DNA of 64,000 nucleotides from Burkholderiales bacterium (GTDB lineage: Bacteria > Pseudomonadota > Gammaproteobacteria > Burkholderiales > UBA11063): assembly GCA_020697255.1 (NCBI GenBank), contig JAJFBE010000004.1, positions 124,001-188,000 of the forward strand. Direction: 5' to 3'. The notes beneath the pieces were generated by a model, which was given only the letters and a program-made list of their open reading frames with translations, ran no database searches and was not told where the DNA came from. Positions 1 to 9,599 of the stretch are shown piece by piece (within the stretch, counting starts at the first letter, position 1; each line of letters begins with the position of its first letter). A program made the position numbers and the translations under genes.

Positions 1-1271
1 ACTTTCAATACCCAAGTCAAACCAGCCCGGATACCGCTCCCCTTGCTTGGTTTAATGCACAAACAGAAAGTAATGTTAAGCTTTTAAACTTGCCAAATGT
101 TGTAGATTTTTGGACCCAGGAAGACGACAGCAGCAAAAAAGACTATGCTCTTGCTATGCGCTTAGGTGCTACAAAGCCAAAAATAGTGTCCATTCAAAAT
201 CGGAATTATTTTAGTGTTGCCTGGCCAGTCTCAAGTGGGGATGGCAGCGATGCAAAAACTATCACTAATTTTACCTTTACCCCGCAAAATGAATTGCCTA
301 TCCAAGGTATAGTAGCTGGTAATTTAATTTTTCTAGTAATGCCCCCATTACCCGAACATACTATTATGAGAGGAGGTATTGCTGTTTCAGCTACCGGAGG
401 TACAGTATCAATTAATGGTATTTCACAGCTAGACAATTATAGTTTTCCATCTGGAGCACCGCCTTCATTTCCACCAATACTCCCTGTCACAGTAACAGCA
501 AAAAATGGCAAGAAAAACATATACTCATTAATTGTCCGGTCAAGTTCTTCATTTAATACAATAACAGGAAAAACCGGCAATAAAAATATATTTTCATCAA
601 TTATCAGTTCAGGCCCTGCATTTACAAGCTTTGCAGTATTTGATTCAATAGCTAATACTATGGTACCTGGAATAATAGATAATGAAAAAAATACTATAAC
701 AGTCCAATTAGCAGATGGGGCAAGTTTGTATACAAAAGTGTTTTTTTCTACTTCATTCCCTATAGCAGAAGCAAATGTTATGGTTAATAATCAAAGTATA
801 ATGTCATCACAAAGTGTTCATTTTGACGATGAAAATGGTAATAATATTCCTGTTCAATTCACAATAAATGAAGATGGGCTATTAGATCAAACATACTCAG
901 TAACTGTATTATCCAACTCTACCAGTCAATGCGATTGTACTCCAATTGGCCCTAAATCTACATGTTCATGCCCATACACGCCATGGTTTACTCTTCTAAA
1001 AGACGGTGGTGTAAGTAATTATCATTTAATTTGTACTAATCCAAATTATCCTTATCCTATCGACTGGGGTTGGTCGCCGGATGACAATGGAGTAGCATGT
1101 TTTAAAAATATGGGTACTACGCCTAAAATGGAGAATATAACTTGTAAAAATTGGAATATCGGTTGGGGTGAGGATAAGCATGTTCAATTAAAAATAATGT
1201 GTGGCTCTACTCTTCCTAAAGATTATAATCTTCCTGAGGATGATAAAAATAGGCACAGTCAAAGATTATAA
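1..1271 (+). CDS. 5'-truncated exported protein with Ig-like repeats and a Cys-rich end (not recognised)
   Basis: The frame is open from base 3 to the TAA at 1269-1271, so the true start lies outside the window. The in-frame TTG at 90 has no Shine-Dalgarno and is probably an internal Leu. I do not recognise the protein. Of about 420 visible codons, two stretches of alternating strands ending in 'VTVTAKNGKKNIYSLIV' and 'DQTYSVTVLSNS' resemble Ig/cadherin-like beta-sandwich repeats of surface proteins. The last ~110 residues hold eight cysteines (CDC, CSC and four singles) and many Trp/Tyr, which suggests a disulphide-bonded domain outside the cytoplasm. It ends 29 bases before glpK on the same strand and may share a transcript, but no functional link is evident. 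Confidence 0.6.
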   Translation, partial: FQYPSQTSPDTAPLAWFNAQTESNVKLLNLPNVVDFWTQEDDSSKKDYALAMRLGATKPKIVSIQNRNYFSVAWPVSSGDGSDAKTITNFTFTPQNELPIQGIVAGNLIFLVMPPLPEHTIMRGGIAVSATGGTVSINGISQLDNYSFPSGAPPSFPPILPVTVTAKNGKKNIYSLIVRSSSSFNTITGKTGNKNIFSSIISSGPAFTSFAVFDSIANTMVPGIIDNEKNTITVQLADGASLYTKVFFSTSFPIAEANVMVNNQSIMSSQSVHFDDENGNNIPVQFTINEDGLLDQTYSVTVLSNSTSQCDCTPIGPKSTCSCPYTPWFTLLKDGGVSNYHLICTNPNYPYPIDWGWSPDDNGVACFKNMGTTPKMENITCKNWNIGWGEDKHVQLKIMCGSTLPKDYNLPEDDKNRHSQRL

Positions 1272-1300
1272 AACTAAAATACAGATAAAAATAGCTTATC

Positions 1301-2794
1301 GTGGCAAAATACATATTAGCTCTTGATCAAGGAACAACAAGTTCAAGAGCTATCATATTTGATAAAGCCGGGAATATTGTCAGCTCTAAAAGCCAAGAAT
1401 TTGGGCAAATATACCCATCCCCTGGCTGGGTTGAACATGATCCCAATGAAATCTGGTTGACCCAGTTATCTACGGCCAAAATGGCTATAGCTTTAACCAG
1501 CGCAGCGAGCCATGATATAGCGGCAATCGGTATCACCAATCAACGAGAGACTACAATAGTCTGGAACTTAGACACAGGCATCCCAATATATAACGCGATC
1601 GTCTGGCAAGATCGGAGAACTGCCGGCATAGTAGATGAACTTAAACAAAAAGGCTATGGAGATTTATTTTTGCAAAAAACCGGCTTGGTGCTGGATGCAT
1701 ATTTCTCAGGTACTAAGCTAAAATGGATTTTGGATAATGTACAAGGTAGCCGTGAATTGGCTGCTGCTGGCAAACTGGCTTTTGGAACAGTAGATACCTG
1801 GATAATCTGGAACCTAAGTAACAGACGTAACCTGGTTACCGACGAATCTAATGCTTCCAGGACCTTATTATTTAATATTCACACTGGAACATGGGATAGT
1901 GAATTACTTGAAATTTTAGATATCCCTCCTCAAATTCTGCCTAATATAGTCTCATCTTCCGGTATATTAGGTGAGGCAAGCTCAGGGTTATTTGGTAACC
2001 GGATACCCATTGCCGGAATTGCCGGAGACCAGCAAAGCGCAACATTTGGTAACCTGTGTCTAAAACCCGGAATGATTAAAAATACTTATGGCACCGGCTG
2101 CTTTTTGCTTATGAATACTGGTGAGAAAGCCCTAACTTCAAAAAATAACCTTCTAGCTACCGTCGGCTGGAATATAAATAAAAAACGAACATATTGTCTG
2201 GAAGGCAGCGTATTTATCGGTGGTGCCGTAACCGGGTGGGTACGCGATGGACTTGGCCTGATAAAAGAAGCAAAAGAAATTGAAACTTTGGCCACAAGCG
2301 TACCAGATAATGGTGGGGTATTTTTGGTCCCGGCATTTGCTGGTCTTGGTGCCCCTTACTGGGATCAATATGCCAGAGGTGCAATGTTTGGCATCACCCG
2401 TGGCACTACAGGTGCCCATATTGCCCGGGCTGCGCTTGAATCTATTGCCTATCAGGTAGCCGATTTGGTAGGTGCCATGCAAAATGATGCATCAGAAAAG
2501 TTATCAACCCTAAGAGTGGATGGTGGTGCCTGCATGAATGATTTTTTAATGCAATTTCAGGCAGATATTTTAAATACCGTAGTAGAAAGACCCAAATGCC
2601 TGGAATTAACTGCACTTGGTGCGGCATATTTAGCCGGTCTGGCCGTTGGATTCTGGAACTCCGTAGAAAATCTTGAGACAATCTGGCAACTAGATAAGTG
2701 CTTTGAACCGCAAATGTCACAAAGTACCAGACAACAGTTACTAGATACATGGCATGAGGCAGTTAATCGAAGTAAAAACTGGATTAAACCATGA
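1301..2794 (+). CDS. glpK: Glycerol kinase
   Basis: Cytoplasmic FGGY-family kinase converting glycerol and ATP to sn-glycerol 3-phosphate. The N-terminal '[10 protein letters not shown]' (residues 8-17), 'TNQRETT', 'WQDRRT', 'GDQQSATFG', '[11 protein letters not shown]' and '[18 protein letters not shown]' are all diagnostic of GlpK. The length of 497 residues matches the family (about 500). The start is a GTG at 1301, fixed by the family N-terminus (M[11 protein letters not shown]); no clear Shine-Dalgarno precedes it. Its stop overlaps the glpD start (ATGA at 2791-2794), so the two are translationally coupled and together turn glycerol into dihydroxyacetone phosphate. No glycerol facilitator (glpF) or glpR regulator lies in the window. 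Confidence 0.97.
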   Translation: MAKYILALDQGTTSSRAIIFDKAGNIVSSKSQEFGQIYPSPGWVEHDPNEIWLTQLSTAKMAIALTSAASHDIAAIGITNQRETTIVWNLDTGIPIYNAIVWQDRRTAGIVDELKQKGYGDLFLQKTGLVLDAYFSGTKLKWILDNVQGSRELAAAGKLAFGTVDTWIIWNLSNRRNLVTDESNASRTLLFNIHTGTWDSELLEILDIPPQILPNIVSSSGILGEASSGLFGNRIPIAGIAGDQQSATFGNLCLKPGMIKNTYGTGCFLLMNTGEKALTSKNNLLATVGWNINKKRTYCLEGSVFIGGAVTGWVRDGLGLIKEAKEIETLATSVPDNGGVFLVPAFAGLGAPYWDQYARGAMFGITRGTTGAHIARAALESIAYQVADLVGAMQNDASEKLSTLRVDGGACMNDFLMQFQADILNTVVERPKCLELTALGAAYLAGLAVGFWNSVENLETIWQLDKCFEPQMSQSTRQQLLDTWHEAVNRSKNWIKP

Positions 2795-4320
2795 GTTATG
2801 ATGTGATTATAATTGGCGGAGGAGCTACAGGTCTGGGCGTTGCTGTTGAAGCTGCCACCCGTGGTTATAGTACCATACTTTTTGAAGCCAATGACTTTGG
2901 CAGTGGTACCTCATCAAAATCGACAAAACTAGTTCATGGTGGCATCCGTTATTTGGAAAACTTCGACTTTGCCCTGGTAAAAGAAGGACTTAATGAGCGA
3001 GCAACTTTTTTAAATAGTGCCCCGCATATTGCCAAAGTTCAGGGCTATTTGGTGCCATTTTACGGGCTTTGGGATAAATTAAAGTATTTTCTCGGCATAA
3101 AACTGTACGACTTCCTGGCTTCAGGTAAAAAACTCGGGTCTAGTGTATTTTTGAATAAAAAGCAAGCCCTAAAACTAGCTCCTGAATTAAACCCTCAAAG
3201 CCTGCGTGGAGGCGCTGTCTATTATGACGGACAATTTGATGATACCAGAATGCTTATTACCCTGCTTAGAACTTTTCTACAACACGGAGGGCAAGCATTT
3301 AATTATCATGAAATTACCGGGCTGATTAAAAATGATGCTTTAAAAGTTATTGGGGTCAGGGTACACGACAAACTTAACAATAATTTTTTTGATATTCAGG
3401 GCAAAGTAATTATTAACGCAACCGGTGTAATGACTGACAGTATTTTAGACCTCGACCAGCCAGAAACGCCACATAAGAATGTTACAGCCGCCAGAGGTAG
3501 CCATATTGTTTTGGATAAAAAGTTTTTTGATTCTCCACATGCCCTGGTTATACCCAAAACAATTGATGACAGAATCTTATTTGTCTTGCCCTGGCACGAC
3601 AAAATAGTAGTTGGTACCACAGATATTATGGTGGATCAACCATGTCTGGAGCCAGATGCCAGCGACCTTGAAATTGATTTCATTTTGGACACCCTAAATA
3701 AATACACCAGGTCCCCAGTTAAAAAAACTGACATCTTGAGCGTTTTCTCCGGACTTAGGCCATTGGTAAAACCAGCACATAAAACCAATTCAGCCAAAAT
3801 CTCCCGTAAACATGAGATTTTATATAGTATAAGCGGTATCATTAGTATTGTTGGCGGGAAATGGACGATATATCGCCTAATGGGCGAAGATACTATAAAT
3901 TTTGCTATTAGTAAAAGTCTCCTTCCGCCAAGTAAATCTATTAGCCAGAACTTACATTTATTTGGCTACACTAAAGATAAAATAGCTTACCCTCTTAATG
4001 TTTATGGCTCTGATGTTACTGTGCTTAAAGAAATACAAAAAGAAATGAGTAATCAGGATAAATTACATCCTGAACTCCCCTACTATGCTGCAGAAGTAAT
4101 ATATCAGGTCCGCTTTGAAATGGCAAAAACTGTTGAAGATGTGCTGGCCAGAAGAACCCGGGCACTATTTTTAAATGCTAGGTATGCTATGGAAGCAGCA
4201 ATAACGGTTGCAAGGCTAATGGCTAAAGAAATGGGTAAGAATGAATATTGGGTGGAGCAACAGGTAGAGCAGTTTCATGCTTATGCAGCTAAGTATGTAG
4301 TAGTAAGCGAAAATAAATAG
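2791..4320 (+). CDS. glpD: Aerobic glycerol-3-phosphate dehydrogenase
   Basis: FAD-dependent, inner-membrane-associated enzyme oxidising sn-glycerol 3-phosphate to dihydroxyacetone phosphate and passing electrons to quinone. The dinucleotide fold '[19 protein letters not shown]' opens the protein (residues 4-22). It is followed by the GlpD hallmarks '[18 protein letters not shown]', '[11 protein letters not shown]', 'ATGVMTDSI', '[12 protein letters not shown]' and 'SGLRPLV', and the C-terminal helical DAO_C region with '[15 protein letters not shown]'. The length of 509 residues fits the family. The ATG overlaps the glpK stop by 4 bases. It converges on the polysaccharide cluster 36 bases further on; I see no intrinsic terminator between them. 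Confidence 0.97.
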   Translation: MSYDVIIIGGGATGLGVAVEAATRGYSTILFEANDFGSGTSSKSTKLVHGGIRYLENFDFALVKEGLNERATFLNSAPHIAKVQGYLVPFYGLWDKLKYFLGIKLYDFLASGKKLGSSVFLNKKQALKLAPELNPQSLRGGAVYYDGQFDDTRMLITLLRTFLQHGGQAFNYHEITGLIKNDALKVIGVRVHDKLNNNFFDIQGKVIINATGVMTDSILDLDQPETPHKNVTAARGSHIVLDKKFFDSPHALVIPKTIDDRILFVLPWHDKIVVGTTDIMVDQPCLEPDASDLEIDFILDTLNKYTRSPVKKTDILSVFSGLRPLVKPAHKTNSAKISRKHEILYSISGIISIVGGKWTIYRLMGEDTINFAISKSLLPPSKSISQNLHLFGYTKDKIAYPLNVYGSDVTVLKEIQKEMSNQDKLHPELPYYAAEVIYQVRFEMAKTVEDVLARRTRALFLNARYAMEAAITVARLMAKEMGKNEYWVEQQVEQFHAYAAKYVVVSENK

Positions 4321-4356
4321 CTTACACTTACATCATAGACAATTCTTCCAATGACG

Positions 4357-5292
4357 TTATCCGGCAGTAACCGGTTTATTCCAGAATTCAGCATTCATAC
4401 TAAATCTACGGCATAATCCCATACTAAGTTTGGTATAATTATAACCTAACTTATACCCTAAAAATTTGGCAAATGACTTAAATATAGACTTAGGAAATAG
4501 CCATGGTTTACTTCTGAGAACATAAACCCATTCTGAGATTGCATACTTAATGCCGCGTTTATTAAGTTGACCAAAATCGTCAAGAATCCAATTTTCGCTG
4601 CGATGAAAAACCCCTATATCAAAATACCGGCTAAAATCATTGCCAACCTTATAATTATGTGAATGATAGCAAACAGCATCAGCAACATATGCTACATTAT
4701 AGCCAGCTTTAACCAGCTTAGCAAATACATATACATCTTCACCAAAAATTACATTTTTGGGAAAACCGCCTATTTTTTTTAATGCCGCCACACTATAGGC
4801 AGCATACGAATCTGAAGAAAAAACACAATCCATCCCCCAGACGAACCGGTCTTTATAACCTCTTACGTAACTCCCGCGCAGATAGTTAAAAAGTCTTAGA
4901 TGTTTAGCAAAAATATCAGCATCTTGATGTGGTACCTGCCGCCCATAGCTGCCCGCAATACTTGGGTCAGAAATAAGGGGCTCAACCAGTTTATATAAGG
5001 CTTCCACATCTGTGATTAAAGCATCCTGAGTCAGGTAAATAATATAATCACTGTCCTCTAAGTAAAGAAAAGCATTGTTACGTGTGCCACCATGATTAAA
5101 TTCCGACTGGGGTATAACCTTACATTCAAAACCATATTCATTAACCACCGCCACCGTATCGTCTTTTGACGAAGAGTCAATAATCAGCACTTTATACAGA
5201 TTTGCTGCTTTTAATGTATTTAGCGTTGCAATAAAAGCATCTCTTGATGTTTTTATTGCATTATAGGTAGGGATAAATACCGAAATTTTCAT
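4357..5292 (-). CDS. Family 2 glycosyltransferase, rhamnosyltransferase-like
   Basis: GT-A fold sugar transferase, the most distal gene of the polysaccharide cluster. The N-terminus 'MKISVFIPTYN' begins the nucleotide-binding strand. 'LIIDSSSKDDT' carries the first Asp pair, 'NHGGTRN' is typical of the RfbN/RgpF-like rhamnosyltransferase group, and 'LTQDA' occupies the DxD position. 'GRQVPHQDADIFAKHLR' and 'WGMDCVFSSDSYAAYSV' also fit that group. I start it at the ATG at 5292 (311 residues). An in-frame TTG at 5307 would add five residues but lacks support. The acceptor and donor are not deducible; rhamnose or another 6-deoxyhexose is a family-based guess. Confidence 0.85.
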   Translation of the reverse strand: MKISVFIPTYNAIKTSRDAFIATLNTLKAANLYKVLIIDSSSKDDTVAVVNEYGFECKVIPQSEFNHGGTRNNAFLYLEDSDYIIYLTQDALITDVEALYKLVEPLISDPSIAGSYGRQVPHQDADIFAKHLRLFNYLRGSYVRGYKDRFVWGMDCVFSSDSYAAYSVAALKKIGGFPKNVIFGEDVYVFAKLVKAGYNVAYVADAVCYHSHNYKVGNDFSRYFDIGVFHRSENWILDDFGQLNKRGIKYAISEWVYVLRSKPWLFPKSIFKSFAKFLGYKLGYNYTKLSMGLCRRFSMNAEFWNKPVTAG

Positions 5293-5355
5293 TACTACAG
5301 TTTCCAATTGATATAAGAATAACTCTGGTATTATAACTCTTTTTAAGAGCCTGGG

Positions 5356-6303
5356 TTATGTTTTATAAATATAGTTGTAAGCTCTTCTGGCAAAATTACG
5401 CCCAAGTACGCCGCCTATAAGAATATAATATGCTAAAAGCTTTACTCCATGTTTTATGCATAACAATCTAAAAAGACTAAATCTGCTAGTCCATTTGCTC
5501 AGATATACACTTAAGCGATAATCACGCAATAATTCTATATAGTAGTTATTCTTAAATGCCGGCATTGATAATAAAGCAGTATAACTATCTGCAACGCTCT
5601 TACAATTATTTACAAATTTATCAAAGCTAAAGCGCCCTGCCCCAATAGAATTTTTACCATGTTGACGATAATAAACCAATGGTTCATCCAGATATTTCAC
5701 ACGGCCATAGAAGCTGGCAATAAGAGCTAAATAATGATCATGAATGTAAAACCTATCAGGAATTGGCAACGCCAAATCAACTAACTTTCTAGGAAATAAG
5801 GTAGTACAACCTGTAACATTGGGACTGATTAAATAGTCGATAAACTCTGTTTTATGCATATCTTTATTCGTATTTGCCATATTAGATATAGCTAAAGGCT
5901 GCATATTGTTATCGACCAATATAGCATCACTATGAATTAATAGATTGTCACCAATATTATCTAATAACCTTTCCAGCTTATCACTAAACCAAATGTCATC
6001 CTGATCAGCTAAGGCTATAAAGTCACCCCGACATAAACTCATTGCGTGAGCAAATGTTTTAACAGCACCCTGATTAGATGGATTTTTGATTAAGCGAATA
6101 TTAGAATGTAATTTTTGGTAATCACTAATAATATTAATTGTATCATCGCCGGAACAATCATCTACAATGATAATTTCTATATTTTTATATGTTTGCCCGA
6201 TTATACTATTTAATTGATTGGCTATATATAAACCACCATTATAGGTTGCCATTGCAATTGAAATAAGTGGGTTGTTATTGGTCATTTTATATGGATCATC
6301 CAT
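5356..6303 (-). CDS. Family 2 glycosyltransferase
   Basis: GT-A glycosyltransferase of the same cluster. 'ISIAMATYNGGLYIANQL' opens the catalytic domain, followed by 'IIIVDDCSGDD' and the metal-binding 'LADQDDIW', the pattern of the rhamnosyl-/galactosyltransferase subgroup of GT2. 'YIHDHYLALIAS' and 'YYRQHGKNSIG' (active-site His and the conserved RxHxxN-type segment) follow. The ATG at 6303 has an upstream GGAA at good spacing and leaves a 20-base gap to the preceding gene. A TTG at 6354 or the ATG at 6285 are less likely starts. The length from 6303 is 315 residues. The C-terminal third is basic and helical, probably a membrane-surface anchor. The sugar transferred is unknown. Confidence 0.85.
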   Translation of the reverse strand: MDDPYKMTNNNPLISIAMATYNGGLYIANQLNSIIGQTYKNIEIIIVDDCSGDDTINIISDYQKLHSNIRLIKNPSNQGAVKTFAHAMSLCRGDFIALADQDDIWFSDKLERLLDNIGDNLLIHSDAILVDNNMQPLAISNMANTNKDMHKTEFIDYLISPNVTGCTTLFPRKLVDLALPIPDRFYIHDHYLALIASFYGRVKYLDEPLVYYRQHGKNSIGAGRFSFDKFVNNCKSVADSYTALLSMPAFKNNYYIELLRDYRLSVYLSKWTSRFSLFRLLCIKHGVKLLAYYILIGGVLGRNFARRAYNYIYKT

Positions 6304-6322
6304 TTTGTTTCCGAAGCTAATA

Positions 6323-7555
6323 TTAGTGGCTAATTGTTTGGATATACTGGGCAAATTCTTGCTGTAATTTAGTTAAATTATATTGTCTATGCGTATCTTC
6401 CCGTGCCATATCTGTGATAACCTTATAATATGACTTATCATTGGCTAATTTAACAAGTGCATCTGCCGCTTCCTTAATATCAGGATCAGCCCATAACCAA
6501 CCTTTTTTATATGGCCCAAAATCTTTTTGTACCTCTACCTCTTTATAAGACACTAAAACACCGTTTTGCTCATGTTTCATAAAATCCAGGTTTCCACCAT
6601 AATTAGTTGCAACCACAGCCTTACCCATGCTCATCGCCTCAAGCATACTAATCCCAAACCCTTCCGCACGATGCAAAGACAAATAGACATCACAACAATT
6701 AATCAAATTCCGAACACCATCGTCTGAAAGGTTATTTGTCATAATTCTAAACTTATCCGCTCTTTGTAAACTATCTATATAATTCTGTAACTCTAAACAT
6801 TCCTTACGCCATAATTCAAAATTGGTAATTTTTAACACCAGTTTGGCATTTGGTATATCACGAGATGCCATAATAAATGCATCAATTACCCCATATGGAT
6901 TCTTACGTTCAATACTGCTATGTATATCAAATATATACATAATAATAAAATCATCTTCTTCTAAACCAAATTCAGCTCTGCTTTGTTTAACGGATTTTTT
7001 TAGTTCTTTTAGTATAAATGGGTACGTTAGCCTAGATAGCTTGACATTTTGTGGTTTCACCTTACGCATAGCATTGTAGCAGACACTAGAAAACACCAAA
7101 ACCTCATCAATATTATCAAAAATCCCTGGGAAAGTTAGATAATCCGGGAACTCCCACCAGTAAACAGCAATATTATATCTACCACGTAAATATTTTTTAT
7201 TTTTTTTGTAAAAATCTACCATACAGTCTACATTAACAAATAATAAATTGGTCCGGCTCATGGGATGTGGATAACCTATTTGCCCCAATGTGCTTAATTC
7301 TAAATCTTTAACCTGTACTTTAGTTGTCATTTGCAATGGTATAAGGGTAAATTCTTTAAATTTCCCGGATAAAATATAAATAAAATCCCGCGTTGTAATT
7401 GAAATACCAAAGATATAGTTTAAATATCCCCATATATTTAGATAAGCTTTACCACTAGCAGGCAGTACAATACTATCCCTGTCTATCCTGTTATTAAAAA
7501 GCATTAATTTAAGCTTGCGCTTCAACCTCAGAAGTATATATTTAATTATTTCCAT
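6323..7555 (-). CDS. GT4-type glycosyltransferase (GT-B fold)
   Basis: Retaining GT-B glycosyltransferase. The C-terminal half carries the GT4 signature 'HRAEGFGISMLEAMSMGKAVVATNYGG', with the E-x7-E pair binding the nucleotide-sugar phosphates and ribose. 'MYIFDIHSSIERKNPYGVIDAF' marks the start of the second Rossmann domain at about residue 205. The first half is the acceptor-binding domain and begins with a basic helix (KYILLRLKRKLKLML) likely to touch the inner membrane. Length 410 residues. The start is the ATG at 7555, 7 bases from the end of the preceding gene. Substrate unknown; context indicates lipid-linked polysaccharide assembly. Confidence 0.85.
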   Translation of the reverse strand: MEIIKYILLRLKRKLKLMLFNNRIDRDSIVLPASGKAYLNIWGYLNYIFGISITTRDFIYILSGKFKEFTLIPLQMTTKVQVKDLELSTLGQIGYPHPMSRTNLLFVNVDCMVDFYKKNKKYLRGRYNIAVYWWEFPDYLTFPGIFDNIDEVLVFSSVCYNAMRKVKPQNVKLSRLTYPFILKELKKSVKQSRAEFGLEEDDFIIMYIFDIHSSIERKNPYGVIDAFIMASRDIPNAKLVLKITNFELWRKECLELQNYIDSLQRADKFRIMTNNLSDDGVRNLINCCDVYLSLHRAEGFGISMLEAMSMGKAVVATNYGGNLDFMKHEQNGVLVSYKEVEVQKDFGPYKKGWLWADPDIKEAADALVKLANDKSYYKVITDMAREDTHRQYNLTKLQQEFAQYIQTISH

Positions 7556-7562
7556 AATAATA

Positions 7563-8579
7563 CTATAATAATCGTTTTAGTTTATGTTTTAACGTACGAG
7601 TTGATTTTGCCAGGCGTACCAGGACTGCTCTTAATAGTTTCAGCTGTAAAAAAAATTGTAATAAGCTTAACCCAACACCTTTATTGCCTGATAAATCAAT
7701 CACTGAAAATAACACTTTATAGTATTCATCATCTTCTATATATTGGTTTAGATAATGTCTGACCAATAACTTGTATATTATTGTTTTTGCCGGTATTGCA
7801 ACATTATAATTATTTAATACTATGCTATAAATTTTTAGACATTCAATGTATGCAATTTTGGCTTTAGTTGGATCTGCCCAGATATTAGTATCATGTTTAT
7901 ACCATAAATTGAGCTGTTCTTCACAATAAGCAACTTTATAGCTTGGGTTCTCATATAATATTAGTAAATAAAACAGCCAATCCCCAGCCATCTTATACCC
8001 GGCAACGAATTGCAATTTATTAAGCGGTAGTACGGATTTTTTTAAAAGTACTGCACTTGCATTAGCAATTGTCGAGGTAACAGACAAATACCCCCTTGCT
8101 TCATCATAACAATTATTAATATAGCTATTTTGCCACCGGCTTGCATCGATATTTTTCGCAATATCATCCCGATGTGTTCTAAGTGAACCCGGATTATTTA
8201 TATCAACTATTTTTGACTGGCAGTAGGATATTGCAACTTCCGCATCATCAAATGCCGGTAATAGTTTTTCCACTAAGTTGGGCTCGCAGGAATCATCCGC
8301 CTCAGCAATCCAGATATGGTCATATTTGGCTAACCGAATTCCCTTTAACCATTGTAAAAATACACCCTGGTTGGTTTCATTGGTTACTATCTTATAGGGA
8401 ATCCCATAAGTTCCTAGCAATTGTTTAGCAACTTCCAAACTATTATCAGTTGAACAGTCATCCAAGAAAATTATCTCATCAGGCTTTATAGTCTGGTTGA
8501 TAATACTATCTAGCCGACGCTTTAAAAAATTAGCATAGTTGTAATTAGGAACTACTACGCTTAATAAATGTTTATTCAT
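7563..8579 (-). CDS. Family 2 glycosyltransferase, paralogue of the middle domain of the 1045-residue protein
   Basis: GT-A fold enzyme: 'LSVVVPNYNYANFLKRRL', 'IIFLDDCSTDNS' and 'WIAEADD' as the DxD-type metal site. Nearly the same succession of motifs ('VPNYNY..FL.RRL', 'TIKP.EIIFLDDCS', 'N..GV..QW.KG', 'IWIAEADD') occurs in residues ~400-560 of the trifunctional glycosyltransferase at 21000-24137, so the two are evident paralogues. 338 residues from the ATG at 8579. The start overlaps the previous gene by 8 bases, which implies coupling. The likely role is adding one residue of the repeat unit; donor and acceptor cannot be read from the sequence. Confidence 0.85.
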   Translation of the reverse strand: MNKHLLSVVVPNYNYANFLKRRLDSIINQTIKPDEIIFLDDCSTDNSLEVAKQLLGTYGIPYKIVTNETNQGVFLQWLKGIRLAKYDHIWIAEADDSCEPNLVEKLLPAFDDAEVAISYCQSKIVDINNPGSLRTHRDDIAKNIDASRWQNSYINNCYDEARGYLSVTSTIANASAVLLKKSVLPLNKLQFVAGYKMAGDWLFYLLILYENPSYKVAYCEEQLNLWYKHDTNIWADPTKAKIAYIECLKIYSIVLNNYNVAIPAKTIIYKLLVRHYLNQYIEDDEYYKVLFSVIDLSGNKGVGLSLLQFFLQLKLLRAVLVRLAKSTRTLKHKLKRLL

Positions 8580-9597
8580 GTGTTACAACATAATCTATCT
8601 TATACGTATTTACCTGGGCTCCATCTGTGATATTACCCACTAAATTATTTCGTTTTAAATGTTTGTTTAAGGCTAATTTGCCTGCGTTATGGGTGTACGG
8701 CTTGGCAAGGCCAAATGCTGCAGCTGTAGATCCATAGTGAGTACGCCAGTGGTATAAAATCTTTGGGATATGAACGATACTTTGCGTAATGTCTATCACC
8801 CTTAACACCATATCATAATCTTGTGCCCCATCACACCTAGAGTCAAATTCACCAACCTGATCCAAGATATCTTTACGAATTACCAGCCAATGGCAAATAT
8901 AATTACTTGTTCTTAATTTAACCAGATCAAAAGCCGGTTTAAATGTAGGATTGGAAAAAAATTTTGAATCAGCAGTTACTTTATCTTCATCACAATATAA
9001 TAATGCCGGCTGGTTATATTGGTTTATCGCTTTCACATATTCAAATATACAGTTTGGAGTGAGTAGATCATCATGATCAAAAAAACCTATGTAATTTCCA
9101 GTAACAAGCTTTAGTGCTTGATTGGTATTACCACTTATATGATAGTTTTCAGATAAAAATGTTACCTTAATTCGTGAATCTGTTCTAGAATACTCACGTA
9201 ATAGTGATAACGTCTCAGCACTAGTGCTTGCACCATCAGCAATACATAGCTCCCACTTTGGATAAGTTTGGGCTATAACAGATTCAATCATCTCAATTAG
9301 AAATTGTTTGGGAGTATTGTAAGTAGGGACGATAATGCTTATTAACGGCTCATAGTCAAATTTATGTGTTCTTTGCTCATTTAATTCTGAAGATGTTGGC
9401 AAGTGCTTATTGACAAACCATATATGATGGTGATTTAGCTTAAGATTTGAAATATTTTTTTGATGCAAAAAAGATCTAAGACCATTTTTAGGGCCTAAGT
9501 GACGAATCTGTACTGCCAATTCTTTCAAATTTGTTATCTTGTTAGTGCTCAAGACAAATCTTAATATATAATTTAGGTAACGTTTTAATTTTTCCAT
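8572..9597 (-). CDS. Family 2 glycosyltransferase
   Basis: GT-A fold enzyme with 'PLISIIVPTYNTPKQFLIEMIESV', 'WELCIADGAST' and 'IGFFDHDDLL' (DxD at about residue 175), then 'LYCDEDKV' and 'GAQDYDMVLRV', the order typical of O-antigen and rhamnan GT2 enzymes. The first ~80 residues are a family-typical helical N-terminal extension. The ATG at 9597 gives 341 residues and a 2-base gap. A GTG at 9633 would extend it into the preceding gene and is less likely. Its 3' end overlaps the next gene by 8 bases. Precise specificity is unknown. Confidence 0.85.
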   Translation of the reverse strand: MEKLKRYLNYILRFVLSTNKITNLKELAVQIRHLGPKNGLRSFLHQKNISNLKLNHHHIWFVNKHLPTSSELNEQRTHKFDYEPLISIIVPTYNTPKQFLIEMIESVIAQTYPKWELCIADGASTSAETLSLLREYSRTDSRIKVTFLSENYHISGNTNQALKLVTGNYIGFFDHDDLLTPNCIFEYVKAINQYNQPALLYCDEDKVTADSKFFSNPTFKPAFDLVKLRTSNYICHWLVIRKDILDQVGEFDSRCDGAQDYDMVLRVIDITQSIVHIPKILYHWRTHYGSTAAAFGLAKPYTHNAGKLALNKHLKRNNLVGNITDGAQVNTYKIDYVVTHE

Positions 9598-9599
9598 TT

